A stretch of 64,000 nucleotides of DNA from Liolophura sinensis (Eukaryota > Mollusca > Polyplacophora > Chitonida > Chitonidae). The translations under genes and the position numbers were made by a program. Under the pieces are notes generated by a model. The model was not told the DNA's origin, ran no database searches, and saw only the letters and a list, made by a program, of their open reading frames with translations. Below, piece by piece: positions 57,201-60,030 of the stretch. Every line of letters starts with the position of its first letter. The stretch's first letter is position 1. The DNA is taken from contig NC_088305.1 in assembly GCF_032854445.1 (NCBI RefSeq), positions 18,711,717 through 18,775,716 on the forward strand, in the 5' to 3' direction.

Positions 57201-60030
57201 AAGGCAGGAATCTATTATTGTGTGAACTTGAACTGTTAATTTATTTGAACCCACACCCGGATGAACGCAGGAATCTATTATTGTGTGAACTTGAATAAAA
57301 GATGAAGCAAAATGTATGTGAATAGCTTAACACATGTATCAGTAAACGTATGTATACCAGTTGTTATTTTTTTTTTACGGTTTGGACAAAAATGCTTTGG
57401 TGTTTACTGTACTTGTGGGAGAGAATAACATGGATGTTGGGCATCAGTAGCAAAGTGGATTATTGTAGGCTTAGTGAAACTACTCAGAAGTGTCATGCAG
57501 AGACCAGGAAGAAGGACTCATGTTGTCTTTCGTGTCCAGCAGTGACAAGATTGAAGAACAATAGGCCCGTGGTATTGCATTTGGAATAAATAATACTCAC
57601 AAGTGTCGAACCAAACCAAGCAGTCAAAGTAAAACAAAACACCAGCCATTTTGGGTTACTTGTTGAAAACACTGATAGCTGCGGCTTGGCCTACATATCC
57701 GTTAACCGGAAGTAGCCAACAGTGAAAGGTCCTCTTTTAAGGCCTTAGGTGTGACTCAACCCAGGAATGCATCTAGTGAACCTAGGACCCTGGATCTACT
57801 GCCTCCGAAGGGGACGCTCTACCAACTGTGTAATAACATTAATCCTGGTTTTCATATGACTGAAAAATTGTTAAGTACGATGCAAAACACCAGGCATGTA
57901 CTTAAGCATTCTCTACATACTTTACGTGGCACTGCCATCTTTTTAACAGAATTACCGTGTTTCACTTGAACTTTAGCATTTTCCAGGTGCCACATTTTGC
58001 TCAATTCCGAATGATTTGTTCACCTTATAGGACCACTTAAAGAGTTATGAACATTTTCTTAATTTCCTCCTGAAGGATCATTTTAATTGCATTCATATGC
58101 TTCTGAATGTGCATTTTCCCCAACCAAATTTCAGTTGAAGCAAAGTACCTTTTTATCATTTTGTTTATCAGTATTGGTGAGGTTGTAACCTGTTTTATTC
58201 ATGTCCAACAATTGGTACATGGTTCTTTGATGTGGTTATTAGATACTAAACAACGGGACACAGTTTTACAAATGTTGCCTCAACCAGCGGGAAAATGGTT
58301 TTTGTTTCCCTAGGGTGATCATTAACTAGTTGTTTTGACGGAAGGTTAGCCCAAAATTTATTTGATCGCAACGAACCTTTCTAACATCCAGATTGCATGA
58401 ATCATGGATGCGCTTCAAAGTCACTGATAATTACTAGGTTTTGTTTGATCTAATCAGTCAACATTGGTTAATGTTATTTAATGGTGTTAACTCACTATGT
58501 GGTGCTTTATTAATGGTATCCTGTGATTACATTTTTGCTACATTTACCTTCAAGCAGGAAAAAAAATCCCCTGCCAGTCACACAGTAGTATGGTGATTCT
58601 AGTCAATTTTCCTGGTACAGCTTAAGTGCTAGTATTTGCAGAACAGTGTGGTTAGTAATGAAATTTTTGTGAAAATTGGCTGTAGTTAATTGATCTGTAG
58701 CAGCAATTTGTGGTACAGTGGGCAAGTTTAATAATAGCTCAGCAGTTAATGCGCGTGACTACCAACCACTGGCATGCGAGATGCACAGCATCGTTTAGTC
58801 CTGCACCAGGTTGTTCAAAAGTCTATTAGCTAATACTTGACCCAGTATTAAGTCATAGATATTTAGGATTTTACGAAGAAAACCCCCACAACAAATACAT
58901 GTGTACAGTTGTACCAAATTGAACAGCAGCTGATTTAGATCAAATTTAATACTCTGTTATTACAATTACTTTCGGGCCAAATACAAAAGTGAAGACTTTA
59001 CTAAAGTTAAAATCTGGAATTCAGTCTTACAATTGTTTGAGACAACATGTTCCTTCATGACCATGGGCAGGAAATTTCTTCATAACCCTGCATTGGTCTA
59101 ATTCCTTACGGTGCATTGGTGACAATGGGTTGAATGTCCCTGGTGGTGCTGGAGTAATGGCTTTTTGTACAATCTGGCATTCATTAAGAGATCAGTTGTT
59201 TTCATTGATATGGCAGTCTCTGTGATACGAATTAATTAATACTGCCAATATTGCTTTCAATCCCAATTGTTCATTCCAATATGGCTGGCAAGTCTGCTTA
59301 TCGCAAATCGGATTACTTGTCAATGGTACCTGTGACTCCAGGCTCTGTCAACAAAAGAAAAATTGATACCAGCGAAATATTCTTCATTATGGCCCGAGAA
59401 AAAATTGAGTAAATAATAAGTAATTCAATTCTAACAAGCTAGATTTCTAAGTTTTTGAAGGTTGTGTAAGACAGTAAGGTGAATTTGCATTAATTGATTG
59501 ATTATTAATCGGGGCATCCATGGCTGAGGTGGTTAGCACGCCAGCACAGCATAATCACCTAGGAACATATCATTGTTGCCTTCGCTGTCCAACTCATGCT
59601 GGCTTTCTCTCCAGTCGTAAGGCCTGTTAGCAACTTGCGGATGGTCGTGGGTTTCCCCCAGGCTCTGCCCAGTTTCTTCCCACCATAAGGTTGGTCGCCG
59701 TCGTGTAAGTGAAATATTTATGTGTAGGGAATAAAACACTAATCAAATAAATAAATCATATAGACATCCAAACCTGTGAATTACAAGTGACATCTGTTTT
59801 CAATTTTCAGAGAATTGTGTATGCTTAAATGGATTACATAAAACATTTCCATACAGCTGACGATGAAATGAATTTGCTCATAATTGAATAATGTGATCAG
59901 TTTGCATTTATTTTCAGAGAGCTTTTAGAAATTGATCATCAAGATGACAAGCTTTCGTTTTGGGTGAAAGGTCACGTCTCAAATGCAAATTATTCTGCAA
60001 AGAAAAGCACTTTCTTGCTGTTCATCAATC
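6116..60030 (+). CDS. MLH1: MLH1, DNA mismatch repair protein (5' part, 8 exons, 3' end beyond window)
   Basis: MLH1 is the common subunit of the eukaryotic MutL heterodimers (with PMS2, PMS1 or MLH3). It couples MutS mismatch recognition to strand incision and repair in the nucleus, and acts in meiotic crossing-over. Joining the eight exons gives 265 codons plus one base (796 nt) with no stop. GHKL ATPase motifs are in order: Glu36 and Asn40 in KEMIENS (motif I), Asp65-x-Gly67-x-Gly69 (motif II), GFRGEAL at 100-106 (motif III) and NQGTQI at 147-152 (motif IV). The transducer domain begins after about residue 200. Residue 66 is Thr where human MLH1 has Asn. Exon lengths of 91, 173 (=99+74), 73, 92, 43, 89 and 113 nt equal those of human exons 2 to 9, with identical phases. 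Intron 7 is 43,764 bp. About two thirds of the protein, including the PMS2-binding C-terminal domain, must lie past 64000. The identification is very secure. Confidence 0.97.
6837..7162. repeat. 24-bp minisatellite, about 13.6 copies
   Basis: The unit is close to TCCTCCAGTCACACCGTCAT plus GTGT, nearly identical in every copy, with occasional GTGG for GTGT and one CCATC. Because 24 is divisible by three, it gives false open frames ([24 protein letters not shown]). The preceding 6770-6835 holds partial units in reverse orientation (GACTGGAGGAACACAT), so the array edge can fold back. Confidence 0.97.
8746..8815. repeat. 26-bp palindromic tandem repeat, 2.7 copies
   Basis: The unit contains GATCCTACATGCAGGATC, an inverted repeat with 6-bp arms, followed by ACAGGAAT. 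It can form tandem hairpins. Confidence 0.85.
8995..9247 (-). mobile_element. SINE-A copy, nearly full length, diverged
   Basis: In reverse orientation it starts with a T-rich tail, then GATTGGTGTTTTACGCAG, the body, CATTGGTGAGAGTCTCCTGA and the head complement CCAGTTGGCCACATAGGCCC. Confidence 0.75.
9692..9820 (-). mobile_element. SINE-A 3' fragment
   Basis: A TTTATTTATTTATTTATTTG tail is followed by GATTGGTGTTTTATGCCG and CATTATGGTGGGAGGAAACC, ending in the body near GTTGCTGCC. The tRNA head is absent (5' truncation). Confidence 0.85.
9914..10004 (+). CDS. MLH1: MLH1 exon 2, residues 41-71
   Basis: The acceptor TTGCACAG precedes the exon and the donor GTAAGT follows it. The length of 91 nt equals human exon 2. 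It encodes [10 protein letters not shown] and the ATP-binding motif II, DTGTGI, where the usual Asn after the Asp is Thr. Confidence 0.96.
10351..10523 (+). CDS. MLH1: MLH1 exon 3 (fusion of human exons 3 and 4), residues 72-128
   Basis: The acceptor is TTGCCAG and the donor GTATGA. It encodes [15 protein letters not shown], then [15 protein letters not shown] (motif III and the ATP lid). The 173 nt equal the sum of human exons 3 (99) and 4 (74). The human exon 3/4 boundary, after GFRGE, is uninterrupted here, so one intron is absent relative to vertebrates. Confidence 0.96.
11014..11086 (+). CDS. MLH1: MLH1 exon 4, residues 129-153
   Basis: The acceptor TTTTCTCACAG precedes the exon and the donor GTAAGT follows. 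The 73 nt match human exon 5. It encodes [19 protein letters not shown] and GTQIS, including motif IV (GTQI) of the GHKL ATPase. Confidence 0.96.
11145..11490 (+). mobile_element. SINE-B copy
   Basis: It shares with the 17515 copy GATCAAACCATAG versus ATCAAACCCAGG, then the CTGAGAGGTTAGAGCAA and CCAGTGTCAGTAAAA segments, and the tail CATACGACGGAAAAGTTG plus ATTAAAACCCAAG. Confidence 0.7.
12098..12211. mobile_element. Foldback (MITE-like) element, 114 bp
   Basis: The termini GGGGCCGGTTTCATGAAG and CTTCATGAAACCAGCCCC are inverted repeats of each other at 17 of 18 positions. Inner arms (TACCCTTAA...AGAGTAACTTAA) extend the partial pairing. No protein is encoded. The form fits a short nonautonomous DNA element; no clear target duplication is seen. 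Confidence 0.7.
12426..12558 (+). mobile_element. SINE-A 3' fragment
   Basis: GAGAAGGTCTGCCAGCAACC leads through CCCACCATAATGCTGGCCG to ATAAGTGAAATATTCTTGAG. The head is missing. Confidence 0.85.
12850..12941 (+). CDS. MLH1: MLH1 exon 5, residues 154-183
   Basis: The acceptor is GTTCAAG and the donor GTGAGT. The 92 nt match human exon 6. It encodes [18 protein letters not shown], the highly conserved MutL segment with the DLFYN and TRRKAL motifs. Confidence 0.96.
13548..13797. repeat. 27-bp minisatellite, about 9 copies
   Basis: The unit is close to TTGCATTTGTCTGTCTATTA plus CATGAAG. It yields false frames on both strands (for example MQLHVIDRQ repeated on the minus strand). Confidence 0.95.
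14352..14625. repeat. 22-bp minisatellite, about 12 copies
   Basis: The unit is close to GATACGTGTATATTCTGTAG plus AT, AT-rich, with variants GATACATGTATGTTCCATAG in the right third. Confidence 0.93.
14698..14925 (+). mobile_element. SINE-A copy, highly diverged
   Basis: A tRNA-like head (TTCATGGCCGAGTGGACAGC) is followed by TAGGAGCCTCTCACCAAC and TCCCTCCCACCGTAATG and ends GAATATTCTTGAGTACAG, then AAAACACCAATCAGATC. Confidence 0.7.
15061..15103 (+). CDS. MLH1: MLH1 exon 6 (43 nt), residues 184-198
   Basis: This micro-exon of 43 nt has the same length as human exon 7. It encodes [14 protein letters not shown] and is followed by GTAAGA. The acceptor (TTGAAG) is weak, but phase, length and sequence all fit between the neighbouring exons. 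Confidence 0.93.
15408..15985. repeat. 58-bp tandem repeat, about 10 copies, in MLH1 intron 6
   Basis: Each unit contains GCTGATATCCTGTGCTATTT, ATGAGACAGTTGATATGATG and GACTGTTATGAAAAGTCT. A subset of units shares AGGAAGTTGAAATGATTGAC (at about 15780 and 15955), suggesting duplication in blocks. It fills more than half of the 961-bp intron. Confidence 0.93.
16065..16153 (+). CDS. MLH1: MLH1 exon 7, residues 199-227
   Basis: A strong polypyrimidine tract ending in TTGCAG precedes the exon and GTGAGT follows. The 89 nt equal human exon 8. It encodes [19 protein letters not shown] then [10 protein letters not shown], the start of the transducer domain. It is the last exon before the 43.8-kb intron. 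Confidence 0.96.
16154..17510. other. Intron sequence without recognised features
   Basis: Only short unsupported open frames are present (for example 16189-16422 and 16732-16923). Confidence 0.5.
17515..17850 (+). mobile_element. SINE-B copy
   Basis: It carries GGTATCAAACCCAGGTCGGG (a B-box-like sequence), CTGAAAGGTTAGAGCAAAG, TGTCAGTGTAATGTGACTGG and the tail CATATGACTGAAAAATTGTT then GAAGTACGGGGTAAAACTAC, ending in a CATACATACATA-type run. Confidence 0.75.
18415..18575. repeat. Diverged tandem repeat, about 60 bp x 2.7
   Basis: The motifs ATATTTTTCCATTTTATCTT, ATAAATATTTTT and AGTATCA followed by AGATCTTGA recur three times with decay. Confidence 0.6.
18795..18870 (+). mobile_element. 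SINE tail fragment
   Basis: TATAAGTGAGATGTTCTGGA then ATAACATAAAACACCAACAT matches the SINE-A 3' end. Confidence 0.55.
19030..20250. repeat. 20-bp minisatellite, about 60 copies, with higher-order repeats
   Basis: The unit is TCTGTCTCCCCTAGTTATGC with variants (TTG, ATT or CCA before TATG; CTC or TTT). Higher-order structure is visible. A block of about 98 bp containing the TTATTTTCCCTTG variant occurs three times from 19617 to 19910, and a block of about 190 bp starting near 19432 recurs near 19908. Confidence 0.95.
20590..20745 (+). mobile_element. Degenerate SINE-A 3' fragment
   Basis: GGGTACTCCAGTCTCCTCCA corresponds to the GGGCTCTGCCCGGTTTCCTC segment, and AGTGAAAAACTCTTGAATG then ACACCTGATCAATCA to the tail. 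It overlaps a 154-codon minus-strand frame (20245-20709) that I regard as spurious. Confidence 0.5.
21216..21366 (-). mobile_element. SINE-A 3' fragment
   Basis: In reverse orientation: ATTTATTTGATTTG tail, GTGGTTTACGCCATACTAAA, ACATTATGGTGGGAGGAAAC and CAGGTTGCTGGCAGAACTTC. The head is absent. Confidence 0.85.
21636..22400. repeat. Composite tandem array with a higher-order unit of about 181 bp
   Basis: The core motifs AATAAACCGTGATATATTGC, TGCATGTACAAGCTCTTTTT, AACAGAACATTACCAGTATG and GATCACAGAATAATGTG alternate in two subtypes (ACTGGATGTAC versus GCTGCATGTAC). The ACTGG subtype recurs at about 21837, 22018 and 22178. A T-run of variable length (8 to 16) sits in alternate subunits. Decayed units continue to about 23100. 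Confidence 0.85.
22861..22906 (+). other. Cryptic or cassette exon candidate in MLH1 intron 7 (46 nt)
   Basis: A near-ideal acceptor (AATTTTTTTTCTCTAG) is followed by 46 nt and a perfect donor (AAT|GTAAGT). After MLH1 exon 7 the frame would read [16 protein letters not shown] with no stop. The 46-nt length would then throw exon 8 out of phase, so inclusion would truncate the protein. No homologous exon is known to me in other MLH1 genes. Confidence 0.35.
22930..24020. other. Intron sequence without recognised genes
   Basis: AT-rich sequence. 23250-23480 contains GATTTCACAGAGCC- and CTTAAGTCAAAATTT-type segments reminiscent of short foldback repeats, but no clear inverted termini. Confidence 0.4.
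24022..24155. repeat. Direct duplication, about 67 bp x 2
   Basis: TATGCATGGTGAGATATTTA, CTGCATGGCATTTGTCCATG and AGCATTAGTTCATT occur twice in tandem with few differences. Confidence 0.85.
24719..24812. repeat. 28-bp tandem repeat x 3
   Basis: CAGTCATTTGCTCAAGTCCA plus CTTGTGAG recurs three times just upstream of a SINE-A insertion. Confidence 0.9.
24840..25105 (+). mobile_element. SINE-A, full length (266 bp) with 14-bp target site duplication
   Basis: The copy has an A box (GTGGCTCAGCTGGTTAGTG), a B box (GAGTTCAAGACC), the conserved body, a tail with GAGTACGGCTTAAAACACCA and an AATAAATAAAAAAA end. ATTGTGAAGTATTT flanks it directly on the left (24826-24839) and right (25106-25119), which proves the boundaries and LINE-type integration. 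Confidence 0.95.
25233..25399 (+). mobile_element. SINE-A copy, 3' truncated
   Basis: The head is intact (GCCGTGGCTCAGTTGGTTAG, GAGTTCAAGTCCAGCTC) and the body runs to GTCGTGGGTTTCCCC. The sequence then stops matching, so the tail half is missing. Truncation at the 3' side is unusual for a retroposon and points to later deletion. Confidence 0.9.
25400..26340. other. Intron sequence, no gene seen
   Basis: The right part (26240-26340) contains decayed relatives of the 30-bp satellite that starts at 26590. No exon is supported. Confidence 0.45.
26341..26490. repeat. 36-bp tandem repeat x 4
   Basis: The unit is CATGCACAGTGTATCAAAAG plus GCATCATTATGCATGG. It lies next to the large 30-bp array. 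Confidence 0.93.
26590..28135. repeat. 30-bp satellite, about 51 copies, with 150-bp higher-order unit
   Basis: The core unit is CTGTCTTCATGGTACAACAG plus AATATTAATC. The first 240 bp hold divergent units (GTGTTGATGGTACATTAGAG plus AGCAAATCGT) that align to the core around GGTACA-n-n-AGA, so the array edge is older. A five-unit block at 27511 recurs at 27661, 150 bp later. Periods of 30 keep long frames open in two + and two minus frames (26913-28191); these are not genes on present evidence. Confidence 0.96.
28136..28289. other. Spacer between the 30-bp satellite and the GPCR stop codon
   Basis: 154 bp of unique sequence that would form the proximal 3' UTR of the minus-strand receptor gene. 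No AATAAA on the minus strand is seen here, so the transcript probably extends into the satellite. Confidence 0.5.
28290..29909 (-). CDS. Class A (rhodopsin-family) G protein-coupled receptor, intronless, nested in MLH1 intron 7
   Basis: The 539-residue plasma-membrane receptor is in one exon. An in-frame TAA at 29922-29924, 15 nt upstream, makes the ATG at 29909 the first usable start. The N-terminus has four N-glycosylation sequons (Asn10, 20, 32, 36) and no obvious signal peptide. Seven helices are visible: TM1 about 57-80 (Asn73), TM2 89-112 (Asp101 in NAADLL), TM3 136-160 followed by DHY (162-164) in place of DRY, TM4 about 182-203 (Trp190), TM5 229-252 with no central Pro, TM6 275-300 with CWLP (288-291), and TM7 318-343 with NSLLDPIIY (331-339). 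The ICL-side Cys cluster 352-364 (six Cys) could be palmitoylated. The 190-residue C-terminal tail is long and Cys-rich. DPIIY and the Pro-less TM5 recall melanocortin/EDG/cannabinoid-type receptors, but the ligand is unknown. The stop codon is only about 160 bp from a 30-bp satellite, so the 3' UTR may run into it. Confidence 0.9.
   Translation of the reverse strand: MLNRPTNLVNFSAESEGFPNVSFTIEINDHLNATGNFTPLTWNDNLHDRVDYFFHQPHFVVSLILGLATFLANVMSIAAIHHIKRTMTTHIRLIVSLNAADLLVSVSLLLNLFNMLFNPVLPIGLYTAEERQFSACMIAFIFALHQMATQISILNIMAMAVDHYMAVIKPLVYLTQSSKRQWVGIIIGMWFVSFCGGFSGFLTGVNSYKKTWAFNYCEFITNSGDYHPEFTTWAMALIAAMTIVFIYLRICCEVCHVNSQMSNIRQGYIKNQKAIQTTLFIIMTFVICWLPTCFFQVMMIIQVSEDESHIRTMISSLFQVNKYLNHLYLLNSLLDPIIYAFRLREMQQGYRCLLLHCLHCSCACEKGDKRYKSSFRYNKDFTSMTSTVERGCFVNGQESRVLRQESCRFVFPGRRIVLQKTYADRMFSHSKCLQDQTVLLQEVASQQKALKGKPIQSGNQANGVCIQCCASQADFNNSRSALCNSTSADFNVMCKSRCYRKNEGHSSYRYPAKRQTSQHAAAYMLNDSGRPWCHCTTSV
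30325..30690 (-). mobile_element. SINE-C copy (third tRNA-derived family), full length
   Basis: In reverse orientation it begins with the tail complement (GGTTTAACGTCGTGCTCAAC, AATTTTTCAGTCATATCA) and ends with a tRNA-like head whose sense strand reads GTTGGTAGACAATCTGCTTC then GATCCAAGGTCAAATCC (A and B box). The tail is related to those of SINE-A and SINE-B. Confidence 0.75.
30700..31410. other. Intron sequence, no gene seen
   Basis: No coding or mobile feature is recognised here. Confidence 0.45.
31413..31663 (-). mobile_element. SINE-A copy, nearly full length
   Basis: Reverse orientation: TTTTACGCCATACTCAAGAC, then GCCAGCATTATATTGGGAAT, GAACTCTCAGTGACCATTGG, and the head GCGCTGCGCTGGCGTGCTAA followed by GGCTACGGACGCCCCC. 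Confidence 0.88.
32157..32260. repeat. Left terminal and subterminal repeats of the hAT element
   Basis: The left terminal inverted repeat (32157-32169) is followed within about 90 bp by repeated CCTGTC and GACAGGT motifs in both orientations (about 32174-32246), including a near-perfect small palindrome, ACCTGTCGCTGCGACAAGT. Such subterminal motif clusters in hAT elements are usually transposase binding sites; that role is inferred here. Confidence 0.65.
32596..34918 (+). pseudogene. hAT transposase pseudogene (zinc finger, RNase H-like and hAT C-terminal dimerisation parts)
   Basis: The reading frame is broken into at least five pieces. Piece 1 (32596 to about 33070) opens [10 protein letters not shown] and carries a TTF/BED-like finger: WLGFN at 77-81, Cys87 and Cys90, then His116 and His122. 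Near 33070, in a T-run, the frame shifts. The next piece has in-frame stops at 33144-33146 and 33360-33362 and contains [14 protein letters not shown], a segment typical of the ZNF862-like hAT group. 33485-33727 carries [16 protein letters not shown]. 33759 onward carries GTRWVAHQ. 34505-34918 carries the hAT dimerisation signature [16 protein letters not shown] followed by WRSRL. A 74-bp internal tandem duplication (33897-34044) adds further damage. No intact transposase can be made from this copy. Confidence 0.85.
35625..35696. repeat. Right subterminal and terminal repeats of the hAT element
   Basis: AACAGGT, then ACCTGTC and GACAGGT lie about 25 to 70 bp from the right end, mirroring the motif cluster at the left end. 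The terminus is ATTTCTATCCCTG, the inverted counterpart of the left end. Confidence 0.65.
35703..37005. other. Intron sequence, no gene seen
   Basis: Apart from T-runs near 36730-36760, nothing is recognised. Confidence 0.45.
37008..37157 (-). mobile_element. SINE-A 3' fragment, degenerate
   Basis: TTTATTTGATTGTTGTTCTG, AGTATTTCACTTATACGAAG and TATCCGCAGGTTGTTGCCAG match the reverse SINE-A tail and body. Confidence 0.75.
37158..38325. other. Intron sequence, no gene seen
   Basis: An 84-codon frame at 37982-38236 has no recognisable motif and is overlapped by an open frame on the other strand. I do not call it. Confidence 0.4.
38338..38604 (-). mobile_element. SINE-A, full length (267 bp) with 12-bp target site duplication
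   Basis: CCACCTTTAACA flanks it on both sides (38326-38337 and 38605-38616). The reverse-oriented element runs from an ATTTATTTATTTATTTG tail through TACGCCGTACTCAAGAATAT to the head GCGCTAACCAACTAAGCCAC then GGAGGCCCC. This is one of the least diverged copies. Confidence 0.95.
38617..39584. other. Intron sequence, no gene seen
   Basis: AT-rich and without recognised features. Confidence 0.45.
39585..39805 (+). mobile_element. SINE-A copy, diverged
   Basis: GGGAGCCTGCTTGGCAGAGG, then AACCCAGGAGCCTCTCGCC, GGTTTCCTCCCACCATAATG and GCTCGAGTACGGCATAAAAC. Confidence 0.8.
40505..40655 (-). mobile_element. SINE-A 3' fragment, strongly diverged
   Basis: TATTTAGTTATTTGACTGTT, ATTGTACTCAAAAAAATTTT and CTGGCAAGCTACAGACAGAC match the reverse SINE-A at low identity. 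Confidence 0.5.
40726..40825 (+). repeat. Dispersed repeat, copy 1
   Basis: CCAACCAATGTAGTTTTG and TTGAATTGCACTGAAGGTTG match a second copy at 46698-46800 in the same orientation over about 100 bp. Confidence 0.7.
41050..44470. repeat. 47-bp satellite, about 72 copies (3.4 kb)
   Basis: The unit is GAAGGCTTAAACTCTTCTGT then GTAATGAGCACACAGATAAT then GTCCTCT, with an alternative GTAAAGAGCACACAG. 41063-42460 is nearly homogeneous. From about 42900 rightward, units are shorter and degenerate (for example TTTCTCAAGGCTTAAACTCT). Block duplications are visible: the CTTAAACTCCTGTGTGTACT variant occurs at 42483 and again 184 bp later. It is the largest array in the window. Confidence 0.96.
44470..44585 (-). 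CDS. Possible further exon of the same minus-strand gene
   Basis: After an acceptor-like CACACAAAG, a phase-0 frame on the minus strand reads [20 protein letters not shown] then [19 protein letters not shown] before it runs into the 47-bp satellite. The phase matches the donor of the 45298-45517 exon. The acceptor has a poor pyrimidine tract and the 3' boundary is unclear, so this is tentative. Confidence 0.25.
45298..45517 (-). CDS. Candidate internal exon of an unidentified minus-strand gene
   Basis: The minus-strand exon runs 220 nt from an acceptor TTATGGCAG to a perfect donor ACG|GTAAGT. It encodes [59 protein letters not shown] and [14 protein letters not shown] without a stop. The charged, amphipathic composition is unlike the repeat-derived frames elsewhere in the window. 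The exon enters with one base of a split codon and leaves in phase 0. The frame stays open for eight codons past the donor into the predicted intron and then some. I cannot name the family. Confidence 0.5.
45530..46697. other. Intron region, no assigned feature
   Basis: It should contain the missing second exon of the minus-strand candidate gene if that gene is real, but I could not place one. A 125-codon minus-strand frame (46263-46640) lacks recognisable motifs or good splice signals. Confidence 0.35.
46698..46800 (+). repeat. Dispersed repeat, copy 2
   Basis: AGCCAATGTAGTTTTG and CTAAATTGCACTGAAAGTTG match 40726-40825. The nature of the element is unknown. Confidence 0.7.
47163..47272 (+). 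mobile_element. SINE-A 3' fragment with internal deletion
   Basis: GATCTGCCAGCAACCTGCTG and CCCCCGGGCTCTGCCCGGTG are followed directly by GAGTACAGCGTAAAACACCA. The segment between is partly deleted. Confidence 0.85.
47275..47760. repeat. 49-bp tandem repeat, about 10 copies
   Basis: The unit contains GATTGGTTGGTTAACATTGA, TATGTTAATGTGGTCTTGGA and CAGTTTGTT. Identity decays to the right. Confidence 0.92.
47770..48790. other. Intron sequence with one acceptor-like site
   Basis: A strong + strand acceptor (CCTTTTTTTTCAG, ending 48056) precedes a short frame that runs into A-runs without a good donor. No exon is called. Confidence 0.35.
48803..48856 (+). mobile_element. SINE-A short fragment
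   Basis: GGCCTCTGTCTGGTTTCCTC then TACCATAATGCTGGTTGCCG. It lies beside the donor of the minus-strand exon candidate at 48867. Confidence 0.7.
48867..48953 (-). CDS. Candidate first coding exon of an unidentified minus-strand gene in MLH1 intron 7
   Basis: On the minus strand an ATG at 48953 (context ACAAAGGATGG) opens a 29-codon frame, [20 protein letters not shown] then SFVPLEHCE. It ends exactly at a codon boundary before a consensus GTAAGT donor. Amino-acid composition and the perfect donor suggest a real exon. I do not recognise the protein. At least one unplaced exon must follow, because the next candidate exon (45298-45517) needs a different entry phase. Confidence 0.45.
49075..49615. 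repeat. 33-bp minisatellite, left half
   Basis: The unit is GATGTTCCATGGATTGTCTG plus TAGAGGATCTAGA, about 16 copies. It is interrupted at 49630 by SINE-A and resumes at 49906. Being 11 codons long, it yields false minus-strand frames ([11 protein letters not shown] repeats). Confidence 0.95.
49630..49895 (+). mobile_element. SINE-A, reference full-length copy (266 bp) with target site duplication
   Basis: The insertion splits a 33-bp minisatellite. GGGTAGTCTG is duplicated at 49620-49629 and 49896-49905. From 5' to 3' it has an A box (GTGGCTCAGTCGGTTAAAGC), a B box (GAGTTCAAGTCC), the body GCTCATGCTGGCTTCCTCTC, CAACCTGCGGATGGTCGTGG and CATAATGCTGGCTGCCGTCG, the tail ATAAGTGAAATATTCTTGAG then TACGGCGTAAAACACCAATC, and a final A15. 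It is the youngest-looking copy in the window. Confidence 0.97.
49906..50200. repeat. 33-bp minisatellite, right half
   Basis: It continues the array broken by the SINE, about 9 units, with decay toward 50200. Confidence 0.93.
50210..50960. other. Intron sequence, no gene seen
   Basis: No recognised features. Confidence 0.45.
50968..51225 (+). mobile_element. SINE-B copy
   Basis: The head CAGTGGCCTAGTGGTTAGAG (A box) is clear. CATACCAAAGACCTTAAAAA, AGTGCTGAGAGGTAACTG and TTATGTGACTGGGTAAGGTG follow, ending in AAGTACAGTGTTAAACTCCA. Confidence 0.75.
51230..52430. other. Intron sequence, no gene seen
   Basis: No recognised features apart from an A-rich stretch near 51620-51650. Confidence 0.45.
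52448..52692 (-). mobile_element. SINE-A, 5' truncated in the A box, with 13-bp target site duplication
   Basis: GTGTCCGATCGTT flanks both ends (52435-52447 and 52693-52705). A run of over 20 T is the reversed poly(A) tail. The element ends at GCGCTAGC, so the first 20 or so bases of the tRNA head are missing. This is the pattern of an incomplete reverse transcription event. Confidence 0.95.
53136..53292 (+). mobile_element. SINE-A 3' fragment
   Basis: CATGAGAAGGTCTGGCAGCA through CCCCCGGGCTCTGTCCAGTT to GAGTACAGCGTAAAACACCA and AATCAAATAAAATAAATC. Confidence 0.88.
53300..57100. other. Intron sequence, mostly featureless, with a GC-richer patch at 54.6-55.0 kb
   Basis: 54640-54990 is less AT-rich than its surroundings and carries a 33-codon ORF (54885-54986, [20 protein letters not shown] and on) that I do not recognise. 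A G-run lies at 55588-55607. Nothing else is supported. Confidence 0.4.
57107..57297. repeat. 63-bp tandem repeat x 3
   Basis: The copies contain TTATTTGAACCCACACCCGG, ATGAAGGCAGGAATCTATTA and TTGTGTGAACTTGAACTG. They are almost identical, with a single AAC for AAG difference in the last, so the duplication is recent. Confidence 0.96.
57725..57900. mobile_element. SINE-C, rearranged copy (head inverted relative to tail)
   Basis: The tRNA-like head is in reverse (GTGTGACTCAACCCAGGAAT, GGATCTACTGCCTCCGAAG, ACCAACTGTG). The tail follows in forward orientation (CATATGACTGAAAAATTGTT then AAGTACGATGCAAAACACCA). In the 30325 copy, head and tail share one orientation. Confidence 0.6.
57905..59505. 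other. Intron sequence, no gene seen
   Basis: A tRNA-like snippet at 58735-58800 (AGCTCAGCAGTTAATGCG) may be a SINE head remnant. Nothing else is recognised. Confidence 0.4.
59510..59757 (+). mobile_element. SINE-A copy, nearly full length, diverged
   Basis: CATCCATGGCTGAGGTGGTT head, CTCATGCTGGCTTTCTCTCC, GGTCGTGGGTTTCCCCCAGG, then AATAAAACACTAATCAAATA. It lies 160 bp upstream of MLH1 exon 8. Confidence 0.9.
59918..60030 (+). CDS. MLH1: MLH1 exon 8, residues 228-265
   Basis: The acceptor TTATTTTCAG and donor GTAAGT flank 113 nt, the length of human exon 9. It encodes [18 protein letters not shown], then [17 protein letters not shown], matching the conserved NANYSxKK and FLLFIN segments of the transducer domain. 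It joins exon 7 in phase (AG plus A gives Arg228). The next exon is not in the window. Confidence 0.96.

Larger units (their letters stand above)
16154..59917 (+). other. MLH1: MLH1 intron 7 (43.8 kb) with nested genes and satellites
   Basis: The donor GTGAGT at 16154 and the acceptor TTTTCAG at 59917 bound the intron. It lies between two exons whose phases match and whose human counterparts are adjacent. It contains a GPCR gene, a hAT transposon, minus-strand exon candidates and most of the tandem arrays in the window. Confidence 0.85.

Noticed and set aside
57023-57298. 91-codon frame containing three 21-residue repeats
   Set aside because: It is a 63-bp tandem triplication in intron sequence with no other coding evidence.
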